This document shows positions 17,425-25,277 of a stretch of DNA of 64,000 bases, piece after piece; the first letter of the stretch is position 1, and the number at the start of each line of letters is the position of its first letter. The notes beneath the pieces are model-generated. The model made no database searches. It was not told the origin of the DNA and saw only the letters and a list, made by a program, of their open reading frames with translations. A program made the position numbers and the translations under genes. Location: NCBI GenBank assembly GCA_963850345.1, contig CAWKKW010000005.1, positions 1,249,350 to 1,313,349 of the forward strand, in the 5' to 3' direction. This DNA comes from CAWKKW01 sp963850345 (lineage in GTDB: Bacteria > Acidobacteriota > Terriglobia > Terriglobales > Acidobacteriaceae).

Positions 17425-18360
17425 CTAAATCGCGGTGAGCACGACTGGCTTCGCAGAGACCGCCGGGCGGTTCGCGTTCAAGGCAGACGAACGATGCACG
17501 ATGGTCAGCTTCTCGCGCTCGAGAATCTTGCGAGCCTGGCCGCGTGCGTGATTCGCCCAAGGACCGATCGAGTCCAGCTTGAGATAGGCGGTCCAGTGGC
17601 GCAGAGCCTTACGGCGTTCGCCGGTGCGTTCATAGGCGAGTGCGAGATTGTAGTGCGCATCGGCGTATTTGGGCACCAGGCGAATTGCTTCGCGGTAGGC
17701 GAGAATCGCTTCCGGAAGGCGCTGGATTTCATCGAGCACGTTTCCTAGATCGAAGTACGCGAGCGCGTATCCGGGATCGGATTCAGTGGCCTTGCGGTAA
17801 AGCTGTTCTGCGCGGTGGAACTGCCGCTGGTTGTAACAGATGGTTCCGAGATTGATGTTGGCCGGAGCGTGCTCCGCGTCCATCTTGAGAATCTGCTCGT
17901 AGATCTCGGCAGCCTCTTTGACCCGCGCGCACTCTTCCAGTTGCACGGCATCGAGAAACAGGCTGTTGACGCGGGCTCCGAGCGCCGCATGGCTTGACGT
18001 GGAGTGAAACACCTCAGTCAGGCGCTTGTCGGGTTCAAAGTCAAAGACGAACTGGCGGGCGATCGGCTCGACGGTCGAACCGGAGTGCCTCCACGCGAGA
18101 CGGGAGCCATCGCACACCGTTCCCGCTTCGAGCAGCGGATTGGTCATGCCGGAGACACCACGCATGGCGACGATGGATGCGCGGATACTCGAGGCGGACA
18201 AACGCGTCGCGCGCAGATCGCGCAGCTTTCGTAGTTGCACTAAATCCTGGAAGGAGTAGGAATCGCCGATGGGAAAGAGCGAGGCTCGCTCCCACGCGCG
18301 GAGTTGCTTGGCGTGGATGTGCAAGATCCGAAGAACATCCTGACGGCTATATCGGGTCAC
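17425..18360 (-). CDS. MerR-type HTH protein with TPR domain
   Basis: A 311-residue protein with a winged-helix N-terminus of MerR type (residues 1-70: SRQDVLRILHIHAKQLRAWE, then SFQDLVQLRKLRDLRA). Its C-terminal half is tetratricopeptide repeats (about 145-275), for example AEIYEQILKMDAEHAPANIN and YALAYFDLGNVLDEIQRLPE. The middle 60 residues are unassigned. There is no ligand-binding Cys pattern as in metal-sensing MerR proteins. The combination suggests a DNA-binding regulator controlled by protein contacts. It starts at GTG 18360. Converges with the methyltransferase; no obvious target operon. Confidence 0.75.
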   Translation of the reverse strand: MTRYSRQDVLRILHIHAKQLRAWERASLFPIGDSYSFQDLVQLRKLRDLRATRLSASSIRASIVAMRGVSGMTNPLLEAGTVCDGSRLAWRHSGSTVEPIARQFVFDFEPDKRLTEVFHSTSSHAALGARVNSLFLDAVQLEECARVKEAAEIYEQILKMDAEHAPANINLGTICYNQRQFHRAEQLYRKATESDPGYALAYFDLGNVLDEIQRLPEAILAYREAIRLVPKYADAHYNLALAYERTGERRKALRHWTAYLKLDSIGPWANHARGQARKILEREKLTIVHRSSALNANRPAVSAKPVVLTAI

Positions 18361-18554
18361 AGGGGTGTACTCGCTTGAAGCTCGTCACTCCTCTACAGAT
18401 GAGCCGATTATGCGGAGCGAAGGGTGCGAGAGCAATAGGGCGAGATGAAAAAACGGTGGATAAACAGGTACCCACTCAGGTTCCAATACAAAGATCTGGG
18501 GAAAACGAGGCTTGAATGGAAATAGAGCGAATGGAGGCGCAGATTCGACCGGAT

Positions 18555-19013
18555 CTAATATTCGCCTTGCGGTGCGTGTTTTTGCCCACTCAGCAGAGCA
18601 ATGGTGAACACAACCCAGCTTAGGACTGCTGGGCAGAGAGTAAGAAAGACCGAAAATATCATGCCTATCCTGAATGCTCTCACTCCGAATGAGCTTGATG
18701 TCTTCGCTGTCGTAGCCGACCTGAGGAGCAGTTCGCAAAACCACCCGCCCGTATAGCAGATGTTTGCGAGAATCCCGTACATCAAAATGCCAGCCAAGCC
18801 AAGTACCGCGCCGTCAGGCAATCCGATCGCCTCACCAACGATGGGTTCCGCTATAAATGCACAAGCAAGCATCAAGACGCAGGTAAGTAAGCCCGTGCAC
18901 CCTACCACCACGTTAAAAAACGGGCGGCGGATCTCCCACCAGCGAATTACGTCCGCGTCCCCTGTGAGAGGTTCGCCTCGCTCAAACCGCCAGCCTTTCA
19001 GTAACGTTTTCAT
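18555..19013 (-). CDS. Small membrane protein, unknown
   Basis: About 152 residues with three or four hydrophobic spans: around FFNVVVGCTGLLTCVLMLACAF (split over residues 34-55), AVLGLAGILMYGILANICYTGG, and a C-terminal IGMIFSVFLTLCPAVLSWVVF. The N-terminus MKTLLKGWRFERGEP is basic and cytoplasmic. An ATG five codons further upstream (19028) is an alternative start. No family recognised. Base composition is lower in GC than the neighbours, which may hint at separate origin. Confidence 0.6.
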   Translation of the reverse strand: MKTLLKGWRFERGEPLTGDADVIRWWEIRRPFFNVVVGCTGLLTCVLMLACAFIAEPIVGEAIGLPDGAVLGLAGILMYGILANICYTGGWFCELLLRSATTAKTSSSFGVRAFRIGMIFSVFLTLCPAVLSWVVFTIALLSGQKHAPQGEY

Positions 19014-19301
19014 AGAGAAAACGAGCATAGCAGCGTTTTATCGCTCTCTCTCTCCAGGCATTTCGATGATCTACTCTTCGACTAACATTTTTGCCGACGG
19101 CGCGGCATGACTCTGTCCGCGTGAGGTGAATGCAACCCAGAGCGCGCGGCCCCTGACCAGGATGATCAGAGACCGCGGCTTGAGCCGGCAGAGAGGGAGT
19201 TCCGCACGGCGGACCTTCACGCTTGCGATCCTTGAAGGTCCGCCAGGCTATACATCCCGAACTTCGCTGATTCGGAATGCATGTGCTCTACAGGTGTGGG
19301 C

Positions 19302-19772
19302 CTACATCAGCGTGATGCTTCCGCTGTCGACCTGGAGGTGCCAGCCGCTGCTGCCCCCGGCTTTGCCTCCAGAGCTGACAACGTAGTAGTAGTGGCACAA
19401 CACGGATCCATAGCCGGAATGAAGGTGTTTGCTCTGATCCGTTCCCGAGAAGCTCGAGATGGTCAGCTTGTAACTGTTGTTGGGGCTATGCGTCTGGTTA
19501 TTCATGGGCACAAGCGTTTTGTAGTTCGCCACGACATTGGTGCTGGTAAAGGTGATTCTCCCCGGACCGGCGGCCGAGAACTGGATCAAATGCGAATACC
19601 CCGGAATCACGTCAATCCAAACAGTTCCTGCTGCGGGATAGGGGTTGATAGAAGAGGTGCAGTTAAACGCAGCACCGCGTCCGCATCCTCCGGGGACCAG
19701 GGTGAGTGTGGTTTGCGCAAACGCCGGCCACGAAGCCGCCAGCACCAGGACGAGCAAAGTTCTTACTTTCAT
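19302..19772 (-). CDS. Secreted protein, unknown
   Basis: A 156-residue protein with a clean signal peptide: MKVRTLLVLVLAASWPAFAQ, cleavage after AFA. AAGGAG stands 7 bases before the ATG at 19772 and decides the start over an ATG 13 codons upstream. The mature part is rich in Ser, Thr, Gly and Asn with alternating hydrophobic residues, suggesting a beta-sandwich. Two pairs of cysteines (CGRGAAFNC, and a later single Cys) may form disulfides. No family recognised. The gene stands alone. Confidence 0.65.
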   Translation of the reverse strand: MKVRTLLVLVLAASWPAFAQTTLTLVPGGCGRGAAFNCTSSINPYPAAGTVWIDVIPGYSHLIQFSAAGPGRITFTSTNVVANYKTLVPMNNQTHSPNNSYKLTISSFSGTDQSKHLHSGYGSVLCHYYYVVSSGGKAGGSSGWHLQVDSGSITLM

Positions 19773-20090
19773 GTCGTGCTCCTTACTCTCGCGCAAGAGA
19801 GCCTTGGCCAAGCGGAGCCGACCGACACATGCATCCCGATCACGAGGTAACCATCTAGCGACGGTCCTTCAGCGAGAACGGAAGGGGGTAAACTGCATCC
19901 CCTGCAGGACTTAGTTCCTGACGCACGGCCGCTGGGATGCAACCAGCCATAGCCGGTATGCCCTCATTCAAGATTTATTTAAGCCGCAGGTCGCACGCGA
20001 AGATTACGAAAGCGTGACGGGTTTCTGAAATCCATCTGGCCGTAGCGGGTTTTCACAAGGAATGCGGAGGGAGAGTGAGGAAGCGAATGG
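19773..20090. other. Intergenic, no gene seen
   Basis: About 320 bases between the secreted protein and tRNA-Thr. I see no coding frame with a binding site. The part near 19960-20000 is AT-rich (TTCAAGATTTATTTAAGCC) and could hold a promoter for the leftward gene, but no clear -35/-10 pair can be assigned. Confidence 0.3.
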
Positions 20091-20163
20091 AGCCGACGAC
20101 CGGACTTGAACCGGTGACCTGCCGATTACGAATCGGCTGCTCTACCAACTGAGCTACGTCGGC
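20091..20163 (-). tRNA. tRNA-Thr (anticodon CGU)
   Basis: The minus strand folds as a complete cloverleaf of 73 bases. The acceptor GCCGACG pairs with CGTCGGC, the D arm has AGCTCAGTTGGTAGAGC, the anticodon stem is GCCGA/TCGGC around the loop TTCGTAA (anticodon CGT, threonine), and the T arm is ACCGG/CCGGT around TTCAAGT. CCA is not encoded (the template continues TCC). This is an intact tRNA, in contrast to the damaged ones near 52 kb. Confidence 0.95.
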
Positions 20164-20398
20164 CTTATCTGGACCCGCCGTGGTGGCTCAGCCCAAGTTG
20201 GATTGTATCGTCGAGTGCGGATTGCGGTAAAGATGCCGCGCCTCTACACCAACACCACGTGTGCGTGGCTGCGGCCCCATGCGCTGGGCCGCGGTGCTGC
20301 GCGAGCCGCTATACTTCGCAGTGGTTGGCGGACTGGCGGCGCTCTGATCGAAACTTGGCGAGCGCAGTCATACACACAGCAGCAGGGGGAACAGAAGC

Positions 20399-21031
20399 AT
20401 GGATCGCACTCGAGAATGGCAGCGGCTCACCGCGCATTACGGCACGATGGGCGATGAAGAGCTGCAGGAGTTAGCCGAAGCCTACGACTCCCTCACCGAG
20501 GTAGCGCAAGGAATTCTGCGCGACGAACTTCGCAAGCGCAAGCTGCCGGAGTCTTCGTCAGAAGGAGGCGCAGAACACGACGCGTCGGAGAACCTGCGGC
20601 GCCTGCAGGCCCTCTCTGCCGCCTCAGAGAATGCAGGACAGGCGGAGCCGGACATAGTCCGGCGCGAATACAGCTGGAAGGTCACCTTGCGCGAGTTCGC
20701 TTCGGCCGAAGATGCGTGGATGGCGAACGAGGCACTCAAGGAAGCCGGGATCGAGAGTTGGCTTCAGGTGCCGCGCGGTGCGAATGATCCCACGATTCCT
20801 CGCGTGCAGGTGGGAGCGGACGACCTGGAGCGTGCGGCGGAGGTGTTATCAAAGCCGATACCGGAGGAAATTCGTTCGGCGGCAACGGCCGACGTGGAGG
20901 ACTTCACGCCGCCGGAATGCCCCCGCTGTCACGACACCGATCCGCTGCTTGAGGGCTGCGATCCCGTCAATCGATGGAGCTGCGAGGCCTGCGGCCATAG
21001 CTGGCAGGAAGAAGTGGTCACCTCGGACTGA
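20399..21031 (+). CDS. DUF2007-like protein with C-terminal zinc ribbon
   Basis: A 210-residue soluble protein. Residues 1-45 are an acidic helical segment (REWQRLTAHYGTMGDEELQ). The centre (about 90-155) has TLREFASAEDAWMANEALKEAG and IPRVQVGADDLERAAEVL, the pattern of the DUF2007 putative signal-transducing domain. The C-terminus has two CxxC pairs, CPRCHD and CEACGHSW, forming a zinc ribbon. Start is ATG 20399, with a purine-rich AGGGGGAACAGAAGC before it. It is a single gene after tRNA-Thr. Function unknown. Confidence 0.72.
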   Translation: MDRTREWQRLTAHYGTMGDEELQELAEAYDSLTEVAQGILRDELRKRKLPESSSEGGAEHDASENLRRLQALSAASENAGQAEPDIVRREYSWKVTLREFASAEDAWMANEALKEAGIESWLQVPRGANDPTIPRVQVGADDLERAAEVLSKPIPEEIRSAATADVEDFTPPECPRCHDTDPLLEGCDPVNRWSCEACGHSWQEEVVTSD

Positions 21032-21421
21032 CCCCGTCCCGGCAGGCACCGTGGTGGCTAGCCTTTTAGTTTCAGCAGGAAAGCTCGATTCAAAGTCAGC
21101 ATCGACGCTCTTTGGAGCAACGAAAAGGCCACCCGGCAACAGGGCGGCCTCTTCTTCTAGGGAGAATAGTTCCAACGGAGGCAAAGCCATCAGAACTTTC
21201 TGGCGAAATAGTATGGTCGGGTAAAAGGGGTGTCAAGACCAAATCCGGGAGGCCGGTAAGTTGCCCGTGTAACGGCACTTAGCGGAACAGCTTCTGACAG
21301 GCGAACCGCGCCTGCCCGGCGTCTCCCTTGTGGGACTTTTCGACAGTTTTTGCGCGCAAAGAGCTCAGATTCTGCAGCTTACCTCTTCATCTGCACCACT
21401 CGGTGTGCAGTTTCGACCCGC
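21032..21421. other. Intergenic, weak terminator-like hairpin
   Basis: No gene found. Around 21125-21156 AGGCCACCC and AGGGCGGCCT can pair with one bulge and are followed by a pyrimidine run (CTTCTTCTTC). It may end the upstream zinc-ribbon gene, or the convergent gene. Confidence 0.3.
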
Positions 21422-22585
21422 TCATTCGAGGTGAAGGCTGATAAATTCGCTGTCCTGCAAGGTGGAAACCGGCTTGCCCCGAAGCCAACGGTAGGCTGCG
21501 CGTCCGCCACCCAGGAACAGGCCGAGAATCACCGCCGCTCCGCAAAGAACACCGGTGAGCACCGCGATACTGAGTAGAACCCTGGCAGTCTTCGAAGCTT
21601 CGCTGAAGTAGCCCTTCGGGTTGTTCCAGGTAACGTCGGCCGTGTAGTTCACCTGGCCAACGAGCTTGCGGGCCTCATTCGCCGGGAACGAACCGCTCGT
21701 CACCGCCACCAGAGGGCCGCTTCTGCGCGATAGCAGGGCCGTAGGCGAACTCTGAGCCAGACCGGCAGGCCAACCCGCGGTCGGAGAGTTGCCGGCTTTC
21801 AGAAAGGCTTCAATGGCTTTTTGCCGGTTATCCGCCAGTTGAGGCGTGGGGTAGTTGATGACCGTGAGGGTGCCGTCGCCGTCGCGGCTGGCGTACTGGG
21901 CGGTAAGCACCTCGGCTCCCCGGTTGAAATCGACCAGCGCGGCTGGCAGGACTCCGCCGCTTCTCAGGTAGCCTGCCGGCCCGAGGGCGTAGCGTGTGGT
22001 CAGCGCCTGCAAATTTTCGGTCGGCAAATAGCGAGGCAGGGTGGGCGGCACCGACGCGTTGCCTGAGGCCTGAGGAAGATCGCTGGAGAACTCCCGCAAT
22101 TCCGCTGCGGACATGGAGGTGACGTGATCAAACGTCGCATCGACCAGGATCGTGCCCTTCCAGAAGAGCAGTCGGCTTCCGTCCCACGCGGCGCCTTGGC
22201 CCACATCCTCTTTGAGCATGCCGGGGCGACGGTAAAAGGTATAGGCGGCGTAGGTTCCCGAGGCATCTTGAAACTGCATCGCCCGCACCTTCAGGGTTGC
22301 GTCGTTGCGGGTGTAGGTGCCGGAAGAGAATCGCTGAAAACCGTCTTCGGTGAGCACGTCAGCGTTGGTCTCGTCGGCGGCCTGCGACACTGTGCTCGGG
22401 TGTTCCGGCGACGCAAGGTGCCACCCCGCGAAATCGGACGGCAGGAGAGGCGCTGGTGCTTCAGAGTTCGCTGCAGACTTGTGGGCGGCGTGCCCGGAGT
22501 GAGCCGCAGACTGGGCCAGAGCTGGACCGGCGCATCCGGCAGCGAGAGCCATGGTGAGAACGGATGTAGAGAGACGATGCAGCAT
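21422..22585 (-). CDS. Exported membrane-anchored protein, DUF6599-like
   Basis: A 387-residue protein with an N-terminal signal sequence (MLHRLSTSVLTMALAAGCAG, cleavage near ALAQ) and one C-terminal membrane span (about 335-360, VLLSIAVLTGVLCGAAVILGL) followed by a short basic tail. The large middle part would face the periplasm. It starts with a His-rich patch (AHSGHAAHKS) and has two related halves of beta-rich character. I associate it with the DUF6599 family, seen mostly in Acidobacteriota, without certainty. Function unknown. Confidence 0.6.
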   Translation of the reverse strand: MLHRLSTSVLTMALAAGCAGPALAQSAAHSGHAAHKSAANSEAPAPLLPSDFAGWHLASPEHPSTVSQAADETNADVLTEDGFQRFSSGTYTRNDATLKVRAMQFQDASGTYAAYTFYRRPGMLKEDVGQGAAWDGSRLLFWKGTILVDATFDHVTSMSAAELREFSSDLPQASGNASVPPTLPRYLPTENLQALTTRYALGPAGYLRSGGVLPAALVDFNRGAEVLTAQYASRDGDGTLTVINYPTPQLADNRQKAIEAFLKAGNSPTAGWPAGLAQSSPTALLSRRSGPLVAVTSGSFPANEARKLVGQVNYTADVTWNNPKGYFSEASKTARVLLSIAVLTGVLCGAAVILGLFLGGGRAAYRWLRGKPVSTLQDSEFISLHLE

Positions 22586-22716
22586 ACAAATCTGATGTTG
22601 AGACTAACACCAAGTCTCCGGGGTGAGTGCCGCTGGTTCGACCTCATCAAGTTCGCTTGCCGTGCGGGCGCAAGTATTCTGCCGCGACTCTCACCCGTTC
22701 GCGCGAAACCTTGACG

Positions 22717-23565
22717 TTAGCCGCCGGCGTATACGAGGTGAGCGAGTGCGCCGGCGACTCTCAATCCGTCTTCGCGAGCGTGGAAGTAGCGCGCGTTGAG
22801 GGTGTCGGGATTCATGTCCTGCACCTGGACAAAGCCCATCTCTTTCAGATCGTGAACCAAGCTGGCGGGTTCGAAGAATCCCTGAAACGGTTCGCCGAGC
22901 GCAGCGACGCGACTCGCGAGCAGATCGAAGGCCTGCTGCTGGAGCGGGTTCAATGTGCTGCGCGGAACGGCGAAGTCAAAGACAACTGAATTGAGCGGCG
23001 AAAGAGAGCGGATCAGGCGAAGGGTGTTGAGCGTGTTCTCGATTGTGAGATAGGGTGTGACGCCGAGCCAGGAGAAAAACGCCGGCTGACCGGTATTGAA
23101 CCCGACATGCTCCAGCGCATCCGCGAAGGTTTCGCGTTCGAAGTTAGCGGGCGCGAAGGTGAGCGTCTCCGGCACAGCGATGCCCGCCATCTCCAGGCGC
23201 ATGCGCTTCCACGCTTGCGTCGCGGGATGATCCACCTCGAATACGCGCAGGTTGGGATAGGGGTTGCGATAGGCGAAGGTGTCGAGGCCGGCTCCGAGGA
23301 TGACACATTGGCGAGTGCCGCGCTCGACTGCAAGCGCGAGCTCATCCTGGGCGAAGCGGCTGCGTACGGCGACGAAGGCGCGCAGGAACCGCGAAGAGCG
23401 GGTTTGAAACTTGGCCGGATCGGCAGTAAGTGTGCCCGCTGCGCGCGGCCCGATGATGGGGATGGCAAGCGGATCTTCAAAGACGAGCGGGTGATCCAGG
23501 AGTTGATGCGCGGCGCGGCGAATGGCGACTTTCTGCGCGGTCGCGCTGGGACGATGTTCTTGCAT
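22717..23565 (-). CDS. SAM-dependent methyltransferase of the LCM/TIGR00027 family
   Basis: A 282-residue protein resembling leucine carboxyl methyltransferase-like bacterial enzymes. Visible motifs are MQEHRPSATAQKVAIRRAAH at the start, the SAM-binding CVILGAGLDTFAYRNP near residue 88 and FEVDHPATQAWKR just after, in which the Asp binds the SAM ribose. SWLGVTPYLTIENTLNTL follows as in the family. Methyl acceptor unknown; polyketide-type O-methyltransferases share this fold. Stands alone between two leftward secreted-protein genes. Confidence 0.82.
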   Translation of the reverse strand: MQEHRPSATAQKVAIRRAAHQLLDHPLVFEDPLAIPIIGPRAAGTLTADPAKFQTRSSRFLRAFVAVRSRFAQDELALAVERGTRQCVILGAGLDTFAYRNPYPNLRVFEVDHPATQAWKRMRLEMAGIAVPETLTFAPANFERETFADALEHVGFNTGQPAFFSWLGVTPYLTIENTLNTLRLIRSLSPLNSVVFDFAVPRSTLNPLQQQAFDLLASRVAALGEPFQGFFEPASLVHDLKEMGFVQVQDMNPDTLNARYFHAREDGLRVAGALAHLVYAGG

Positions 23566-23756
23566 CTGGTCTTATCTTAGTGGCTGCGGCTAAGGGTTGC
23601 GGCCTGGGTTCCATCCATTCCTTCCCTCGTAGTGCATGCGGGCTGCCCGCGACCTGAAGACCGGTCCATAATGCCGGCGGCATCGGGGGCGAGGTCTTCA
23701 GGCCAGTCATCGTTCTTTGCGATTGAAGAGCCAGGCCAGGCCCTACGGGTGCGCGT

Positions 23757-24920
23757 TTATTCGACGCCTCCGGAGAAAGCAACTCCGCCCGGAAATACCA
23801 CGATGATTGGGCAGTTGGAGATCGCCCCGATCGCGTTGATGCCGCCCAGTCCTTGATTCGGTGTACCCGGCAGGGCGCTGACCAGATTTCCGGCGAGTGC
23901 CTCGGTGCGCACCTGATCCTGAGAATGAAGCTGGACGCGAAGACCCGCGGTGATGGCCGCGTCTGTCCACTGTACGGGGGTCACATCCCAAAGCGGTGTG
24001 TAGTGGACGGGATCGCCCGGCTGCTCTTGAGGGACATTGAATGGATCTCCTTCGCCAAAGAGCGCGGAGTTCAAGCCCTGGCGCATCGGATTCCCATCGC
24101 CGCGAATTCCGTTCACGACGGGGATGATAGCGGCGCGGGACGATGGTGGTTCGTCACTCGCGATGCCAGGCGCGGCGTCGAGATTGGGCGCATAGGTGCT
24201 GTGCTCGAGAGCGGCGACCAGTTCCGAAGAAGAATCTGTATGCAAATAGAGATTGAATTGGCCGTCGACCCAGCCTCCGAGCATGTTCAGCGTAACCGTC
24301 TTGTGCTCATAATCGATGTCGACCACGCTGCCGCTCTTGCCGGTGTCGTTTGCGACCTGTGGAGCATTGAGCACGAGACTGCTCTTAGCAGTTCGGTCAT
24401 CGTGGTCCCTGTCTCCATCCCCTGCTTTCACGATTTGGACAAGCGGGCTGTACTTGGCATCACCCTTGGCGCCGGGCGAAAACGCGGCGGGAGGAAAGCC
24501 GTTGGGGCCTGGCACCACCAACTCGTTCAGGCCAAAATCCACCGTGCCCTCGAAGATGAGTTGTTCATCGTCGTTAACCTGCGCCTTCTGAACTGCCGCC
24601 GTTCCCAGGGCGTTGAGCATCTTATTTGAATAGTTCACGCCGCGCCGCTTGGCGTCCGCCTGGTCAGACGAATCTGTGATGACGTACCAGAGAGTTCGGC
24701 CGTCGCGGGTCGCTCCCTTGTGCAGCGGCAAGGTGACCGTTTCGTGCGTGACATCGATACGAATTGCACTGGGAAAGCTGTAACTGAAGATTCCGGCCGA
24801 AGGGTGGACCCGACCGTGCCGAGACTGGGCTGCGCTTGTTTCTCCAATTCCCAAAGCCGCTGCGATGGCTATCGGGGCGATCAAGCCTACGAAAGAACGT
24901 TTGCCGCTGAACATGGTCAT
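23757..24920 (-). CDS. Secreted protein, unknown
   Basis: A 387-residue exported protein. AGGAG lies 5 bases before the ATG at 24920 and decides the start (MTMFSGKRSFVGLI). The signal peptide ends near ETSAAQ. The mature part is beta-rich: RIDVTHETVTLPLHKG, LWYVITDSSDQADAKRRGVNYS and VDIDYEHKTVTLNMLGGW. The C-terminus INAIGAISNCPIIVVFPGGV is hydrophobic. An Asp-rich patch GDGDRDHDDR lies mid-protein. The repeated mention of a vinyl-type WYVITDSSD block resembles proteins annotated only as hypothetical. No function proposed. Confidence 0.65.
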   Translation of the reverse strand: MTMFSGKRSFVGLIAPIAIAAALGIGETSAAQSRHGRVHPSAGIFSYSFPSAIRIDVTHETVTLPLHKGATRDGRTLWYVITDSSDQADAKRRGVNYSNKMLNALGTAAVQKAQVNDDEQLIFEGTVDFGLNELVVPGPNGFPPAAFSPGAKGDAKYSPLVQIVKAGDGDRDHDDRTAKSSLVLNAPQVANDTGKSGSVVDIDYEHKTVTLNMLGGWVDGQFNLYLHTDSSSELVAALEHSTYAPNLDAAPGIASDEPPSSRAAIIPVVNGIRGDGNPMRQGLNSALFGEGDPFNVPQEQPGDPVHYTPLWDVTPVQWTDAAITAGLRVQLHSQDQVRTEALAGNLVSALPGTPNQGLGGINAIGAISNCPIIVVFPGGVAFSGGVE

Positions 24921-25277
24921 TGCTCCTGGAGCAAACCGATCTCGCGAGACCATTTTGCTCGTTGGTGATTGTTACCTGGACAGTAAGTCGCCGCCGAGAT
25001 GCGGCGTTCGGCTAGGGTCATGGCAGGGAGCGATGTTCCGCGGGATAGAAAGACCGGCAACGTCCCTGCTGTCCAGTAGGACACCGGGAGAGGCTCCAGG
25101 TTACAGCCCGCCGTGATCAACATAGAAAATTCACAAATGCGCCGTAGGCCCTCCGTCTGGGTGAGGACTAAGAACGGTGACGGCCCTCTCTAGGTCTTTG
25201 CTGGAAGGGAGAAACCTGGCAGGTGAGGCGAGTACGCTATCGCGATCTTCATCTTGAGTGGAAGGGAGAAAGCGGGC
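24921..25277. other. Intergenic with one hairpin
   Basis: No gene seen. CGCCGC and GCGGCG (24989-25006) form a perfect 6-base stem with a 6-base loop about 70 bases upstream of the leftward secreted-protein gene, within its likely leader. Confidence 0.3.
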
